A DNA stretch of 64,000 nucleotides from contig NC_059388.1 of assembly GCF_019703515.2 (NCBI RefSeq), positions 4,119,979 through 4,183,978 on the forward strand. The letters are read 5' to 3'. This document shows, piece by piece, positions 35,061 through 45,904 of the stretch. The notes beneath the pieces were generated by a model, which saw nothing but the letters and a program-made list of their open reading frames with translations, had not been told where the DNA came from and did not search any database. The position numbers and the translations under genes were made by a program. Position 1 is the first letter of the stretch, and each line of letters starts with the position of its first letter. This DNA comes from Myxocyprinus asiaticus (lineage: Eukaryota > Chordata > Actinopteri > Cypriniformes > Catostomidae).

Positions 35061-35064
35061 TGTG

Positions 35065-35067
<3 letters not shown>

Positions 35068-35118
<51 letters not shown>
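35068..35118. repeat. (TA)n microsatellite
   Basis: About 24 TA units with GTATG/ACATAC edges, between the Tc1 and the L1 fragment. Confidence 0.95.
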
Positions 35119-35122
<4 letters not shown>

Positions 35123-35125
35123 CAT

Positions 35126-35828
35126 ACAGACGTGTGTGAGACACGAGCTCTGCGAACTTTGCTAGTTTTTTAATTATTTTCATGTTATAATCTGGTGAGA
35201 TTCGATACACCCAATTACATACTTGCTCTTTGAGGTAAACATGGCAAAGAAGTCGAAATCCTCAGACTCTGGAGACATTAAAAGACACTTACGTGTACAA
35301 GCTGAGACCTCTGATGGGCCTGCGAGATGGGGACTCGATTTGGACGGCACGTTGGTAGATGAAATTCAGCGTTAACTGTCCAACATGTCGGTGATGTTGA
35401 CGAAGGTTGTTGCTGACTTGGAGGATCTCGCTGTAATACGTCGATCGATTATAGCGATGGAAACAAAATTCTCCGAGTTGTTTACAAGAGTGACTGATGT
35501 TGAAAAATGAATTGATTATCTTGAGTCATCGGAAAGGGAATTATCCGCTAATCCACCCGCGTCCAAAACAGATTTGGAATTAATTTCGGAAAAACTGGAA
35601 TATTTTGAAAATATGAGCCAAAGGAATAACATACGAATTGTATTCTCAAAACAGATTAAAGATAAATTAGGAAGAGTCATTATTGTTTTAGCTGAAATTC
35701 AAGGGCAAAGGTTGATTTTGGCTAATATTTACGCACCTAATGCTGATGATCAGGGCTTTTTTATAGATCTTGAAGGGATGTTGCAAGCCGCTGGCACCCC
35801 TCATGATATAATTGGGAGGGGACTGGGC
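35126..35828 (+). pseudogene. L1/Tx1 copy 2: 5' UTR, ORF1 N-terminus joined to endonuclease
   Basis: Starts in the same 5' UTR as the L1 at 14287 (ACGAGCTCTGCGAACTTTGC), with the ORF1 start at ~35240 (MAKKSKSSDSGD). The coiled-coil part is broken by a stop near 35373 and another near 35508. After LEYFENMSQRNNIRIV at ~35640 the sequence jumps straight to endonuclease sequence IKDKLGRVIIVLAEIQGQ and ANIYAPNADDQGFFIDLEG. ORF1's second half, the spacer and the start of ORF2 are deleted. It ends at HDII where the gypsy remnant begins. Confidence 0.85.
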
Positions 35829-36384
35829 AAAGGCAAACGGGCGGTCAGAGCTTTCCAACTTCAAGCTCCGGAAGAGTTGACGACTTTCCTCCGGAGTGCG
35901 ACCAACCCGTTGCAAGATGGCTTTTTTTAGATCGCCGTAGGCCAGGAGGCTCGACGCTGGCAGTTGTTGAGCCGCGAGCTGGGCTTCCCCGGACAATAGT
36001 GGGATCAATCGGGCTGCCCATTGGCCGAGCGGCCAGCCCCAGATCTCGGCGGTCCGCTCAAACAAATCCAGGAAAGCCTCGGGGTCGTCCGCCGCCCCCA
36101 TTTTCTGTAATGCTGGCAGGGGTAACGGCGTGGGTGTGTCCGGGGTCGCGGCTGAGGATGCCCCCTGGCTGAGGAGGCTCCGGATCGCCTGCCGGTCCTC
36201 GGCTTGAGCATACATGAGCTCGACAAACCGGCGGTCTTGATCTTGTTGGAGCTCAAGCAGCGTTTGTTGGTGGTTCCGAAGTAGGCTGGCGAGGGCATGG
36301 AGGATCTCTGCCAACTGGGAGGACTCTACGGGATGACCTCCATCCATCTTCGACCCAAACTTCAATCCCGTGTTTCGGCACCAG
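35829..36384 (-). pseudogene. Ty3/gypsy gag N-terminal and capsid region, truncated
   Basis: Minus strand, just after a primer-binding site (TGGTGCCGAAACACGG, 36383-36368). It encodes MDGGHPVESSQLAEILHALA, a Gln-rich helical stretch (HQQTLLELQQDQDRRFVELM), and then a capsid core with EAFLDLFERTAEIWGWP and QWAARLIPLLSGEAQLAAQ, which I recognise as Ty3-type gag of fish elements. It is cut off after FAFAQ at 35829 where L1 sequence begins. No protease or RT remains. Confidence 0.8.
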
Positions 36385-36722
36385 TGTAAAAGATGACGCA
36401 AGAAGCAGTTTTCCTTCTTCAGGTGAGGCTTTATTTCCCCTCTTCCTCGACACCACTTTACAGTTTACCTTTATACGCTGTCTAAACCCTAACACACACT
36501 GTTTCTACAAATAAATTCTCACTATTAGGGACTCGTTGCTCTGGCTCGGCTCTGTCATATCCAGTCTCTCTCTCGACTGAGTGTTGTGTCGCTCTCTTTA
36601 TGCCGCTCTCCCCGTGCTCACTGAAATTAGAGACAGGTGTTAGACATAATTTAGCTCAGGTGTAAGCGCCCTTACCGCTTTCTCTCTCCGGAGAGATGCT
36701 TGACCACGCCCCCGCTGCCACA
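36385..36722 (-). repeat. 5' LTR of the gypsy remnant, 338 bp
   Basis: Minus strand: TGTGGCAGCGGGGGCG ... CATCTTTTACA, followed directly by CTGGTGCCGAAACACGG, a tRNA primer-binding site. The intact LTR edge abuts L1 sequence at 36723, so the element had inserted into the L1. The other LTR was lost in the deletion that also removed mid-L1. Confidence 0.82.
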
Positions 36723-37763
36723 GTTACTTTATAGACACCCAGTAGCGGCGGTACAAACAAATGGATTAATTTCAGATTATTGTTCTGTCTTGCCCTGGAA
36801 CCGTTAGCAACCGCGATAAGAAAGGAGGATGATTTTCCAGGGGTGGTGGTGGGAGGTATGGCGCATAAACTCTTGCTTTACGCAGATTATATTTTATTAT
36901 TTGTCTCTGACCCCAGAGATCTATGCCTTGCCTCCACAGAATTATTAACTCCTTTTCTAAGTTTTCAGGATATAGAGTCAATTGGTCTAAATCCGAAGCT
37001 TTGGCTCTGACAGCGTACTGCCCAGAAACGGCTTTCCAGCCAGGCACCTTCCAGTGGCCCAAACAGGGCATTAAGTATTTGGGTATTTTATTTCCAGCAA
37101 ATTTGTGTGATTTAGTTAGATTTAATTTGGACCCCTTAATAAAATGGTTTTCGAGTGATGTGGGCAGGTGGGCTTCATTACATTTATCTCTGATTGGTAA
37201 GGTTAATGTTATTAAAATGAATTGTATTCCAAAATTCAATTACTTACTGCAGACTCTTCTTGTAGATGTCCCCCTCTCTTATTTCAAGCAATTTGATAGC
37301 ATAGCAAAGTCTTTCATTTGGAATGGTAATTGTCCCAAATTACATTTCAATAAGTTACATAGGCCGATTGAAAAAAGGTGGGCTAGGCCTACCCAAGATT
37401 TTATTTTATTATTATGCATTTGGTCTCAGACATTTGGCTCATTGGTCGCTTCCACCTGAGAGAGCCCCTCCCTGGTTCTGTACAGAACAGGAAGTTCTTG
37501 CCCCTATTTCGCCACTGCAGAGCCTTTCTATCAAATTAATCGGAGAAGCTAAAGTACATCCCGTTATCTCGCACTTGAACTCAGTATGGAATAAAGTGTC
37601 CAGACTGTTTAATTCTGACGTTTTTTTAAATGTGGCTTCGAGCATATGGTTGAACCCCAAACTGTGCATCAACAAGTCCCCTCTTTGCTGGTCAGAGTGG
37701 ATTGGGAGGAGGGTTACTACACTCGGTGACCTGTATGAGAATGGAGTGTTGAGATCCTTTAAA
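36723..37763 (+). pseudogene. L1/Tx1 copy 2: ORF2 RT middle to C-terminal region
   Basis: Picks up in the RT domain (PVAAVQTNGLISDY, then a short deletion removing the GTRQGCPLSPL motif), followed by FCLALEPLATAI and LLYADYILLFVSD, where the catalytic pair is D-Y instead of D-D. Thumb and C-terminal sequence follow in two overlapping frames (36923-37459, 37323-37838). It ends at LYENGVLRSF near 37763 where hAT sequence resumes. Pseudogene. Confidence 0.85.
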
Positions 37764-37887
37764 AAAAATGTTAATCGAGAAGAAGCCCCAAATACACATG
37801 GGACTCTTATTTTGAAATATCTGCACTCCCAGATGTGAGCTCACAGCTGATTCGCAGAGAAAGTGAATCTGATTCAAACTGCTAACG

Positions 37888-39428
37888 TCCTGGTTACTTG
37901 CGTAACCTCCGTTCCCTGATGGAGAGAACGAGACATTGTGTCGATGTAGTGACACTAGGGGTCACTCTTGGGAGCCCAAAACACCTTTGGCCTTTAATAA
38001 AAGGCCAATGAAAATTGGCGAGTGGTATTTGCATACCACTCCCCCGGACATACGGGTATAAAAGGAGCTGGTATGCAACCACTCATTCAGGTTTTGTGCT
38101 GAGGAGCCGAGACAAGGTCCCGGCCATTTCAGCAGGTAGTTCAGCATTGTGGCAGGAGGGACACAACATCTCGTTCCCTCCATCAGTGAACGGAGGTTAC
38201 GCAAGTAACCGGGGGGATTGCCGAATAGCCCTTGGCCGCCCCACCATTGAGGGTAGTGAGGGTGGGGGAGCTGAAAGATCAGGACCGGGCAGTAAAAGGT
38301 GCCACCCATGACCTTGTCAGCTCCTCGTGCACTTCTGGGAAGAAAGGAACTGGGGTGGGGTGTGGCTGTGAGCGGTGCTGAGAGCCCAGAAACCAATCAT
38401 CGAGCCGAGAGGGTTCAGGGGAGAGCAGAGGGTTCCACTCTAGCCCGACGCTCGTGGCTGCCCAGGAAAGCATGTCCATCATCTCCGCATCAGCCTGTGA
38501 CTGTGTGACCGTACCCGAAGGGAGGAGCCCAGCTGAGGCTTCTGCATCCGACTGGACGAGCCCGCTCTCCGATGCTGCGCTCGAGAGCTCATCACCTTCG
38601 CGGGCTTCAAACAAGAGGTTGAACTCGCTGTGAGACGAGACGGCGGACTCATCCGGAAGCCCGATCGGAGCAGATGAGCATGCTGGGGAATGGGAGGTCC
38701 GTGGGGGGATACCCGGTGGAGGTGGTCCCATTAGGGTCCCCAAATCGCCCCCAGTGCTAGCCGCACTGGCCTCATACCCGTGGGTATAAGGACCGAGGCG
38801 GGGAGCCTCTGGGGTGGCTTGCTTTCTTACGAAGGCAAGCCGCGACTGCACCGTTGCCATGGACATGTTCTAGCAATGAGTACATGACCCATCCACGAAC
38901 GCTCTCTCCGTGTGGGCAGCGCCCAGACACGAAAGACAGTGATCGTGGCCATCAGAAGGCGAGAGATAAGGACCGCAACCAGGAATAACACACAAAAGGA
39001 AAGGCATCTTTAAAAAGACGTTCCGTGTGTGCCACTCTTTTAGAGAAATATACTCTTTTAGAGAAATGTACTCTTTTATTTCTGCCGAAGCACCCAGGGG
39101 CATTCTCTGCAGTGCACCAGTGCAGAGGGGGGAGAAGCCGCTGAAATGCGCCGTCAGATCCAGCAGAGGTGAGTGAACAGCCGTGGGAATTCAGCTCAGT
39201 GAGCATCGACCGTTCGGCTCTGAAGAGAAAATCTGAACGAGTGGTTGCATACCAGCTCCTTTTATAACCGTATGTCCGGGGGAGTGGTATGCAAATACCA
39301 CTCACCAATTTTCATTGGCCTTTTATCAAAGACCAGAGGTGTTTCAGGCTCCCAAGAGTGACCCCTAGTGTCACTACATCGACACAATGTCGAGTGAGTG
39401 ACAGATAGGGAACCTGAGCTCCTGAGTT
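37888..39428 (-). mobile_element. DIRS-type tyrosine-recombinase retrotransposon, deleted
   Basis: The termini are inverted, not direct: 37920-38085 pairs with 39240-39400 (for example GACATTGTGTCGATGTAGTG and GGAGTGGTATGCAAATACCA). An internal complementary block at 38171-38210 is the reverse complement of the outer end 37892-37931 (38 of 40 bases by eye), the 'internal complementary region' peculiar to DIRS circular intermediates. Only gag (minus) remains between; RT, RNase H, methyltransferase-like and recombinase genes are missing. Inserted in the hAT-like element; the uninterrupted sequence is at 17160-17200. No TSD is expected for DIRS. Confidence 0.8.
38279..39103 (-). pseudogene. DIRS gag-like gene, one stop, 3'-truncated
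   Basis: A single minus-strand frame from 39103 to 38279 with one TAG at 38870-38872. The N-terminal part contains the Cys/His cluster DHCLSCLGAAHTERAFVDGS followed by CTHC, which I recall from DIRS gag proteins in fish. The rest is acidic and Pro/Ser-rich (PRLGPYTHGYEASAAS, PIGLPDESAVSSHSEFNLLF, SRLDDWFLGS). The frame breaks off near the internal complementary region. It is a remnant, not functional. Confidence 0.75.
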
Positions 39429-39693
39429 CAAACCTCGGGTGATTCATGATAAAGATCCGGTTTAAAAGAGTTATTTGGTCATGACTCTCTTGCGCTGGGT
39501 TTGTTTTTGCGTGTGGTGTAGCAAGCTTGCACAACAGAACGGGTGAAAAGCACTGGTGAAAACACACTGGTGAAACCGCATATGAGCGCACACAACCCGA
39601 CTGTCACCAATGGCGACTAGAATTTAAATGATTGTCGCAATCAATTAATTTAGGTCGCATTTGCAACCATTTTATTTGCAGTTTGGAGCCCTG

Positions 39694-41060
39694 ACATGCC
39701 AACTTTAATGGGAACTGCTTACACAACCCACCCTTGCTGTTAACTCACTCTTCCTCTAAAGTAATTGGAGTGGAATTCATGATGTTTCTAGGTGGTGGTG
39801 TACGCTTTCAAGTGGTATTCCCAACTTTATCATCACCAAACTCAACAAATACTACATTCACAATTGTGTTGTTTGTATTAAGGGCCATGTCTGTTACAGT
39901 ACCACAGACACCATTTACAAGCCCATCAGCGACGTCAATATTTTAATTAACATGACTCGCACACCTTTACCTAATAGAAACTTTTCCGGTAAACAGGAAT
40001 TAAATACTTTGGAAAAGTGTCCCTTTTGATGTTGCATTTGTCCAGTTTGTTGATTTTTCTCAAAATCCTGAGCCTCTACACAAATGTGGTCTGAGCAATA
40101 TGCAATTATCTGTTTGATGTTATGCTCTTCCACTTGCGTATTTGTTGGGAAAATGTGTAAAGCGGAAGAGGTTTGCCTAGTTTTGAGCATATTTAAGTAA
40201 TTAAGTGACAGTGGGGAACTCTTGCTACGTGTACGCAATCTATTCAATATTTCCACAAAAGCGGAGTCTTTTTGTCCAACAATGATTGTTAATTCTGACA
40301 GTGCAAATGTGCTGTTCCACAAATCCAATGGAGAATTTTGCAAATACAATGGTTTCCTCTCAGGTGGCAACTGGAAAAAAAATCTCCCACAACAATTATA
40401 CCAACTTTACCAAATGGAGAGTGGTCACCTGTCTGCTTTATTTGTCTAAGCCTACCATGGACATAGGTTAGAAGGCTGTGGTTTACCATAGAAATTTCAT
40501 CTATAATCAGTATATGCATGTCACTAAATACCACACGCATTGTTTTTACTTTTTCATCTCCTAAAGGTGTGTAAGGCAATTGTACGTCTGTCCCGATTGA
40601 AAATGTACTATGGATGGTCTTGGCACCCAAGTTGAAAACAGCAATTCCAGTAGGTGCTGTCAATAGAACAGAAACTTTGTCTGGTGCAGTTCCTATTTGG
40701 GATAATAATCTGGTTGCTTCATAATGATTAGCTCTGATTAAATGTGACTTTCCTGTTCCTGTGCATCCAATAACAAATACATGGAAAGGCTCTTGCTTTT
40801 TACCTCTAACTTTCTCTAAGCACCACTTTCTTACTTGATAGGTCTCTGAACTCCAAACAAAAATATATTTTCTAAGTAGATTGAGAGCATCTGATCTACA
40901 CAAGACATTCAATCTAGATTCAAATCGATTGCTTCATTCATTTTGAATGGATAGATCAGGAACTATATCAACATGCTCATGAAGTTCTTTTGATGAATCT
41001 CTAATTATTGTTGACATTCCAAGCGCTCTGACTCCTGCTCAGGACACACCTCACACGTTT
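39694..41060 (-). pseudogene. Helentron PIF1-type DNA helicase, N-terminal and central part
   Basis: Minus strand. The main frame 40289-40912 carries Walker A VIGCTGTGKSHLI (about 40770-40735), LTAPTGIAVFNLGAKTIHSTF (motif Ia region), Walker B ILIIDEISMVNHSLL (about 40515-40470) and VGIIVVGDFF (motif III region), which is the PIF1/RecD2 signature set. A frameshift near 40380 leads to 39915-40370, ending in KGVRVMLIKILTSLMGLVNG, and then continues through a stop to the hAT insertion at 39693. Upstream, homologous sequence extends with a stop to ~41060; the Rep nuclease domain is not in the window. In Helitrons this helicase unwinds DNA during rolling-circle transposition. Confidence 0.85.
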
Positions 41061-41130
41061 GCCTGTTTGCCCTGGCTACATTTTGCGAGGGCCCTACATC
41101 CCCCTGTGACAGGGGGACCCCTCCTTCTTT

Positions 41131-41913
41131 TAGTTATCAGACATAGGAGAGAAAGCAACATTTTAATTTTAACATTTATCTTTCTCTGAAGATTTTTCCT
41201 GTACAGGTCATATTTAAGTGCATTCACAGGAAAAAACAACTTCCTCTCCATTGTTTAAACAGGAATTACATACTCCGTCTGGAATGTGCTTCTTGGGCAA
41301 GGTTTAGGTCCAGATAATATGAAACAGATGTGTAGAACTTATAAGCTGTTGTGCAATCTTATAGAAGTAAATGTGACCATATAAAGACAACATAATATAA
41401 TGCTACAAAATGATTAAAAATACTAATAAATGGGGGCCTGGGTAGCTCAGCAAGTAAAGACGCTGACTACCACACCTGGAGTTGCAAGTTCAAATCCAGG
41501 GCATGCTGAGTGACTCCAGTCAGGCTTCTTAAGCAACCAAGTGGCCTGGTTGCTGGTGGGTAGAACCACGTTAGGTTAACCTCCACATGGTCACTATAAT
41601 GTGGTTCTCGCTCTTGGCGGTGCACGTGGTGAGTTGTGCATGGATGCCGCGGAGAATAGCTTGAGCCTCCACACATGCTAGGTCTCCGTGGTAATGCGCT
41701 CAACAAGCCACGTGTTAAGATGCGTGGATTGACTGTCTCATACACGGAGGCAACTGAGATTCGTCCTCTGCCACCCGGATTGAGGTGAGTCACTACGACA
41801 CCATGAGGACCTAGAGCGCATTGGGAATTGGGCATACCAGATTGGGGAGAAAAGGGAGAAAATCCAAAAAAATAATAAAAAAATACTGATAAACATAAAA
41901 ATTTTGTCTACAA
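41131..41913 (-). repeat. Partial LTR of the ERV family, interrupted by a SINE
   Basis: 41132-41415 is ~90% identical to 21473-21790 (GGAATGTGCTTCTTGGGCAA and many other stretches). After the SINE at 41431-41878 it continues to GTCTACA at ~41913, the LTR start on the minus strand. No internal ERV sequence is attached. It replaces the expected start of the Helentron. Confidence 0.7.
41431..41878 (+). mobile_element. tRNA-derived SINE, about 450 bp
   Basis: The head resembles a tRNA: GGGTAGCTCAGCAAG (box A-like, ~41440) and AAGTTCAAATCC (box B, ~41487), the internal RNA polymerase III promoter. A long body follows, also found at 58587-58979, ending CTAGAGCGCATTGGGAATTG and an A-rich tail. It is flanked by AAAAATACTAATAAA (41416-41430) and AAAAATACTGATAAA (after the tail), a near-perfect 15-bp TSD. 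Not a functional tRNA: the head does not fold to a clean acceptor stem and continues into SINE body. Confidence 0.85.
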
Positions 41914-42087
41914 TATCCAATGAAACAGTGGGGAATGTGCATGGGATTTCAAAATAGACTTAATGCCTATGGACACGCACGTGGCATCTGCTCAGCTTTG
42001 TTAGTGCAGCACCTACATTTTAGATCTGAATATTTTGATGGTGAGAGAGGAACATTTATTTTCTCTAGTATTTGCTGCCAGCTAGTG

Positions 42088-43286
42088 CAGTGGTTCTCAA
42101 CCTTTTCTTGATCATATATCTGGGGCCTATAAAATTAAAATGCAAAGACAGAAACTAATAATAAAAGTGATATTGTTCAAATATTTCAAAAATAAGTGAA
42201 AAGACCAATAATATTGCATATTGTGTCCCACTGAAATGCTCATTCTACATTACAGCATTGATTTTGAGTTGGATGCAGATGTAAATTTACTCGTATAAAC
42301 AACAGTTAGGTTATCTATAACATCTATAAAAAAGTAAACCAATTATGTTTTTCTTACACTCAAAAATATTTTAGCCTATTTTTAAGGATTTACACATTTC
42401 TATTTCATCTTTAAAAAATAAATTAAAAAATAGTGTATTTTGCATTTGCCATTTTGAAATATTTTATTTAATCATTAATTATTTAGTTTTTTAGTTTTAA
42501 CAATAGTATTTGTAATAAGACCATAGTAAGCAAGCCCATGGAAGCATGGATCTTCTTCACTACCATGGTTAGATGTAACATGATGTAACTATGGCATTTT
42601 TGAAATTATAAACAGTAGACCTACTCTAAACACATTTATAAACAGTAAATACAAAATATTAATATTTCTAATTTGTAACAAAAATTTATTTATTCCCTCA
42701 CTCCCCTAATGTAGCCTATGACAAATTTAATAGAGCTGAAGTAGTGATATGATAATATTTATTATCAGTCTGTTTCTCCCTTAAGTACAGTAAGTGTTAC
42801 TATAGCAAATTCAAGGGAGGTGATGTAGAATTCTGTGCGAATTCAAATTGTTTCCACTTCTCGCGCCTTGCTTCTCACTGATTCTCGCAGAGCTGCACGT
42901 TTAAGAGCTCGAGACCGGTCTGTGAGTAAAAACGCACCTTCTTTGCCTCGCGCTGCTCTGTCCATTGAGATGTATCCATTGACAGAGCCATACAGGTGCA
43001 TTAGCGGAGGTTGTGCCTCTGCCTGTGTATTTGACACTGCTAAACCAGATACTTCAGATGCGTCGCTAGACTTCAAAATCAGTAGTACAAATGTGTACCA
43101 ATCCTAAATTGAGAACCAACTGATATAGTCCAAGTCTAGATAAATGTTTTAATGCAAAGAGGAACTTGACAATTGATTTGATTATTATGAGTGATAAACG
43201 CCCACCATTTGTAAACGCCCCCCCCTCTAGTAATTTGCTCTCAGGACCCCCTGGCATCCTTTGAATACCCCCATTGAGAACCCCTG
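42088..43286. mobile_element. hAT-type DNA transposon, non-autonomous, 1.2 kb
   Basis: Starts CAGTGGTTCTCAACC and ends TTGAGAACCCCTG, an inverted repeat typical of vertebrate hAT elements. It is flanked by 8-bp AGCTAGTG (42080-42087) and ATCTAGTG (43287-43294), one mismatch. The left two thirds are AT-rich. A GC-richer stretch at 42835-43110 is open for 77-90 codons on both strands but shows no hAT transposase motif I can identify. Confidence 0.82.
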
Positions 43287-43724
43287 ATCTAGTGGAATTA
43301 ATTAACACACACACACACATTAGGTGGCAGCCAAAATATGCATCCAGGGTTTAGGGTTCTTTTGTCACAGAAACTCCACTGCCCCATTCTCTCCCTCAGA
43401 AACTAGTGCTAAATACAGGTGTAAATGGGTGCAAATGGTTTTGTGATCGGATCACAAAAAACACATACAAAGGTAGTCAAAAATGCATGTGACCACATAA
43501 CATTTAATGTATAAACATGAATACATCCTGAATGCGTGTGAATAAAAAAAATAAATAAATGAAAATATGAAAAAATGCGAATACACATTCCTGCAAAAGA
43601 ACATCATGGATCTTTTTTGTTGTTTGATATCAACATACAGTGACACAGATGAGAAGTACACACATCTGAATCTCAGGTTAATACAGGTACTCCACTAAAA
43701 TAACGGAGAATTCTGCTCAAAATG
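43287..43724. other. No gene seen
   Basis: Short (CA)n at 43302-43319 and AT-rich sequence; nothing else recognised. Confidence 0.4.
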
Positions 43725-45822
43725 TCAAATCAAATCAAATCACTTTTAGTGTCACACAACCATATACACAAGTGCAATATTGTGTGAAATTCTTGGGTGC
43801 AGTTCCGAGCAACATAGTAGTCGTGACAGTGATGAGACATATTCCAATTTACAATAAACATCAGATTTACAACACAATTTAAAATCTAATATACACATAA
43901 TTACACATAACACAGTATACAAATAATAACATACAATGCACAGTATACAATACACACAATATAGAATACACATTATACAATAAAAAAAGTATATATAGTA
44001 TATATAAAATGTACAGTAGGTTGTACTGTACTGTATTGACATTCAGGCTGTCGGTTGATAGTAAGTTGCCAGCGTGTTGTTAAGAGAGAATATAATATAA
44101 TAATAATACAATTTATGACAGTCCGGTGTGAGATATAAGAGTAAGAGTAATAAAGTGCAGTGCTGATGTATTTTGATCGTGGGAGATCAAGAGTTCAAAA
44201 GTCTGATTGCTTGGGGGAAGAAGCTATCATGAAGTCGGCTGGTGCGGGTCCTGATGCTGCGATACCGCTTGCCTGATGGTAGCAGTGAGAACAGCCCATG
44301 GCCCGGGTGGCTGGAATCTCTGATGATCCTCCGAGCTTTTTTCACACACCGCCTGGTATATGTCCTGGAGGGAGGAAAGCTCACCTCCGATGATGTGTCT
44401 GGCAGTTCGCACCACCCTTTGCAGTGCTTTGCGGTTGTGGGTGGTGCTATTGCTGTACCAGGCGGAGATGCAGCCAGTCAGGATACTCTCGACAGTGCAG
44501 GTGTAGAACTGTGTGAAGATGTGGCGGTTCATTCCAAACTTCCTCAGCCATCTCAGGAAGAAGAGGCGCTAATGAGCCTTCTTCACAATGGCTTCAGTGC
44601 GGATGGACCATGTGAGTTCCTCAGTGATGTGGACACCCAGGAACTTGAAGCTGCTGATTCTCTCCACTGGTGCTCCATTGATGGTGATGGGACTGTGTTC
44701 TCTATCTCTTCTCCTGAAGTCCACCACAAGCTCTTTTGTCTTACTGACGTTGAGGGAGAGGTTGTGCTCCTGATACCAGTGTGTCAGAGTGTGCACCTCC
44801 TCTCTGTAGGCTGTTTCATCATTGTCAGTGATCAGACCTACCACCATCGTAACATCAGCAAAGTTAATGATGGCACTGGTGCTGTGTGTTGCCACACAGT
44901 CATGTGTGAACAGGGAATACAGGAGTGGGCTGAGAAAACAGCCCTGCGGAGCTCCAGTGTTGAGGGTCAGTGATGAGGAGATGTTGCTGCCCATTCTAAC
45001 TACCTGGCGTCTACTTGACAGAAAGTCCAGGATCCAGCTGCACAGCGAGCTGTTTAAGCCCAGAGCCCGGAGTTTCTCATCAAGCTTGGAGGGCACTATG
45101 GTGTCGAATGCTGAGCTGTAGTCTACAAACAACATTCTCACATAAGTGTTCTTTTTTAACAGGTGGGAGAGAGCAGTGTGTATTGTAGATGCAATGGCAT
45201 CATCAGTGGAGCGGTTGTTGCAGTGAGCAAACTGCAATGGGTCTAGTGATGGAGGCAGCACAGAGCAGATGTAATCTCTGATTAGTCTCTCAAAGCATTT
45301 GCTGATGATGGGGGTCAGAGCAACAGGACGCCAGTCATTTAAGCAAGTGATTTTGGATTGCTTTGGAACAGGCACAATGGTGGACATTTTAAAGCATGTG
45401 GGGACTACGGACAAAGAGAGGGAAAGGTTGAAAATGTCTGTAAAAACACCAGCCAGTTGGTTCGTGCATGCTCTGATGACACGGCCCGGAATGCCGTCTG
45501 GACCCGCGGTTTTGCGGATATTCACCCGTCGGAAGGATCGGGTTACATCCGCTACAGAGACGGAGAGTGAACTAACCTCTTTAGCTTCTGCCGCGAGAGC
45601 GCTCTCCGCGAGGGCGGTGATATTTCCCTCGAAACGAGCATAAAAAGTATTTAGCTCATCCGGGAGAGAGGCAGTGGTGTTCACGGCGGAGTTTTTATTC
45701 CCTTTAAAGTCCGTGATGATATTAATTCCCTGCCACATGCTTCTAGAGTTGGTGGTGTTGAACTGTCCTTCAATCTTGTTCCTGTACTGACGTTTTGCTG
45801 TTCTGATGGTCAATTCCCATCT
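43725..45822 (-). mobile_element. Jockey-like LINE, 5'-truncated
   Basis: The minus-strand RT gene (44187-45813) is followed by ~450 bp of 3' UTR, ending in a (TGATT)n-type tail, TGATTTGATTTGATTTGAC, at about 43725-43745. Its 5' end stops at ~45822 without endonuclease, as usual for incomplete reverse transcription. A deleted relative sits at 16400-16757. Confidence 0.85.
44187..45813 (-). pseudogene. LINE reverse transcriptase with mutated active site
   Basis: The main frame 44569-45813 (414 codons) has no internal stop: [76 protein letters not shown] (motif A Asp), LNTGAPQGCFLSPLLYSLFT (motif B) and AIINFADVTMVVGL. In the last one the catalytic FADD has become FADV, so it could not polymerise. 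A stop near 44569 is followed by the C-terminal part in other frames (MNRHIFTQFYTCTVESILTG; LFSLLPSGKRYRSIRTRTS). The long open frame makes this one of the younger LINE copies here. The clade (jockey/Rex/CR1 group) is uncertain. Confidence 0.85.
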
Positions 45823-45904
45823 CTAGCTACTACTATGGTATTTTCACAGTGAATGATAGATCATTTGATCCTTAGTAGTTGAATGACTCCATTGGGAATA
45901 ATAT

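Larger units (their letters stand above)
32761..39693. mobile_element. hAT-like DNA element, heavily loaded with nested insertions
   Basis: The ends are CAGGGCTCCA (32761) and TGGAGCCCTG (39693), an inverted repeat. The 8-bp direct repeat TGACATGC (32754-32761 and 39692-39699) flanks it; because TSD and TIR share bases the exact edge is ambiguous by 1-2 bp. Its own sequence is about 32761-33205, a short piece at 37771-37887, and 39429-39693. The rest is younger insertions. No hAT transposase is recognisable, so it was probably non-autonomous. Excising it in silico restores the Helentron helicase reading frame, which confirms the boundaries. Confidence 0.82.

Noticed and set aside
41431..41505. 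tRNA gene
   Set aside because: Has box A and B but is the head of a 450-bp SINE flanked by a 15-bp TSD and with an A-rich tail; a truncated sibling is at 58587.
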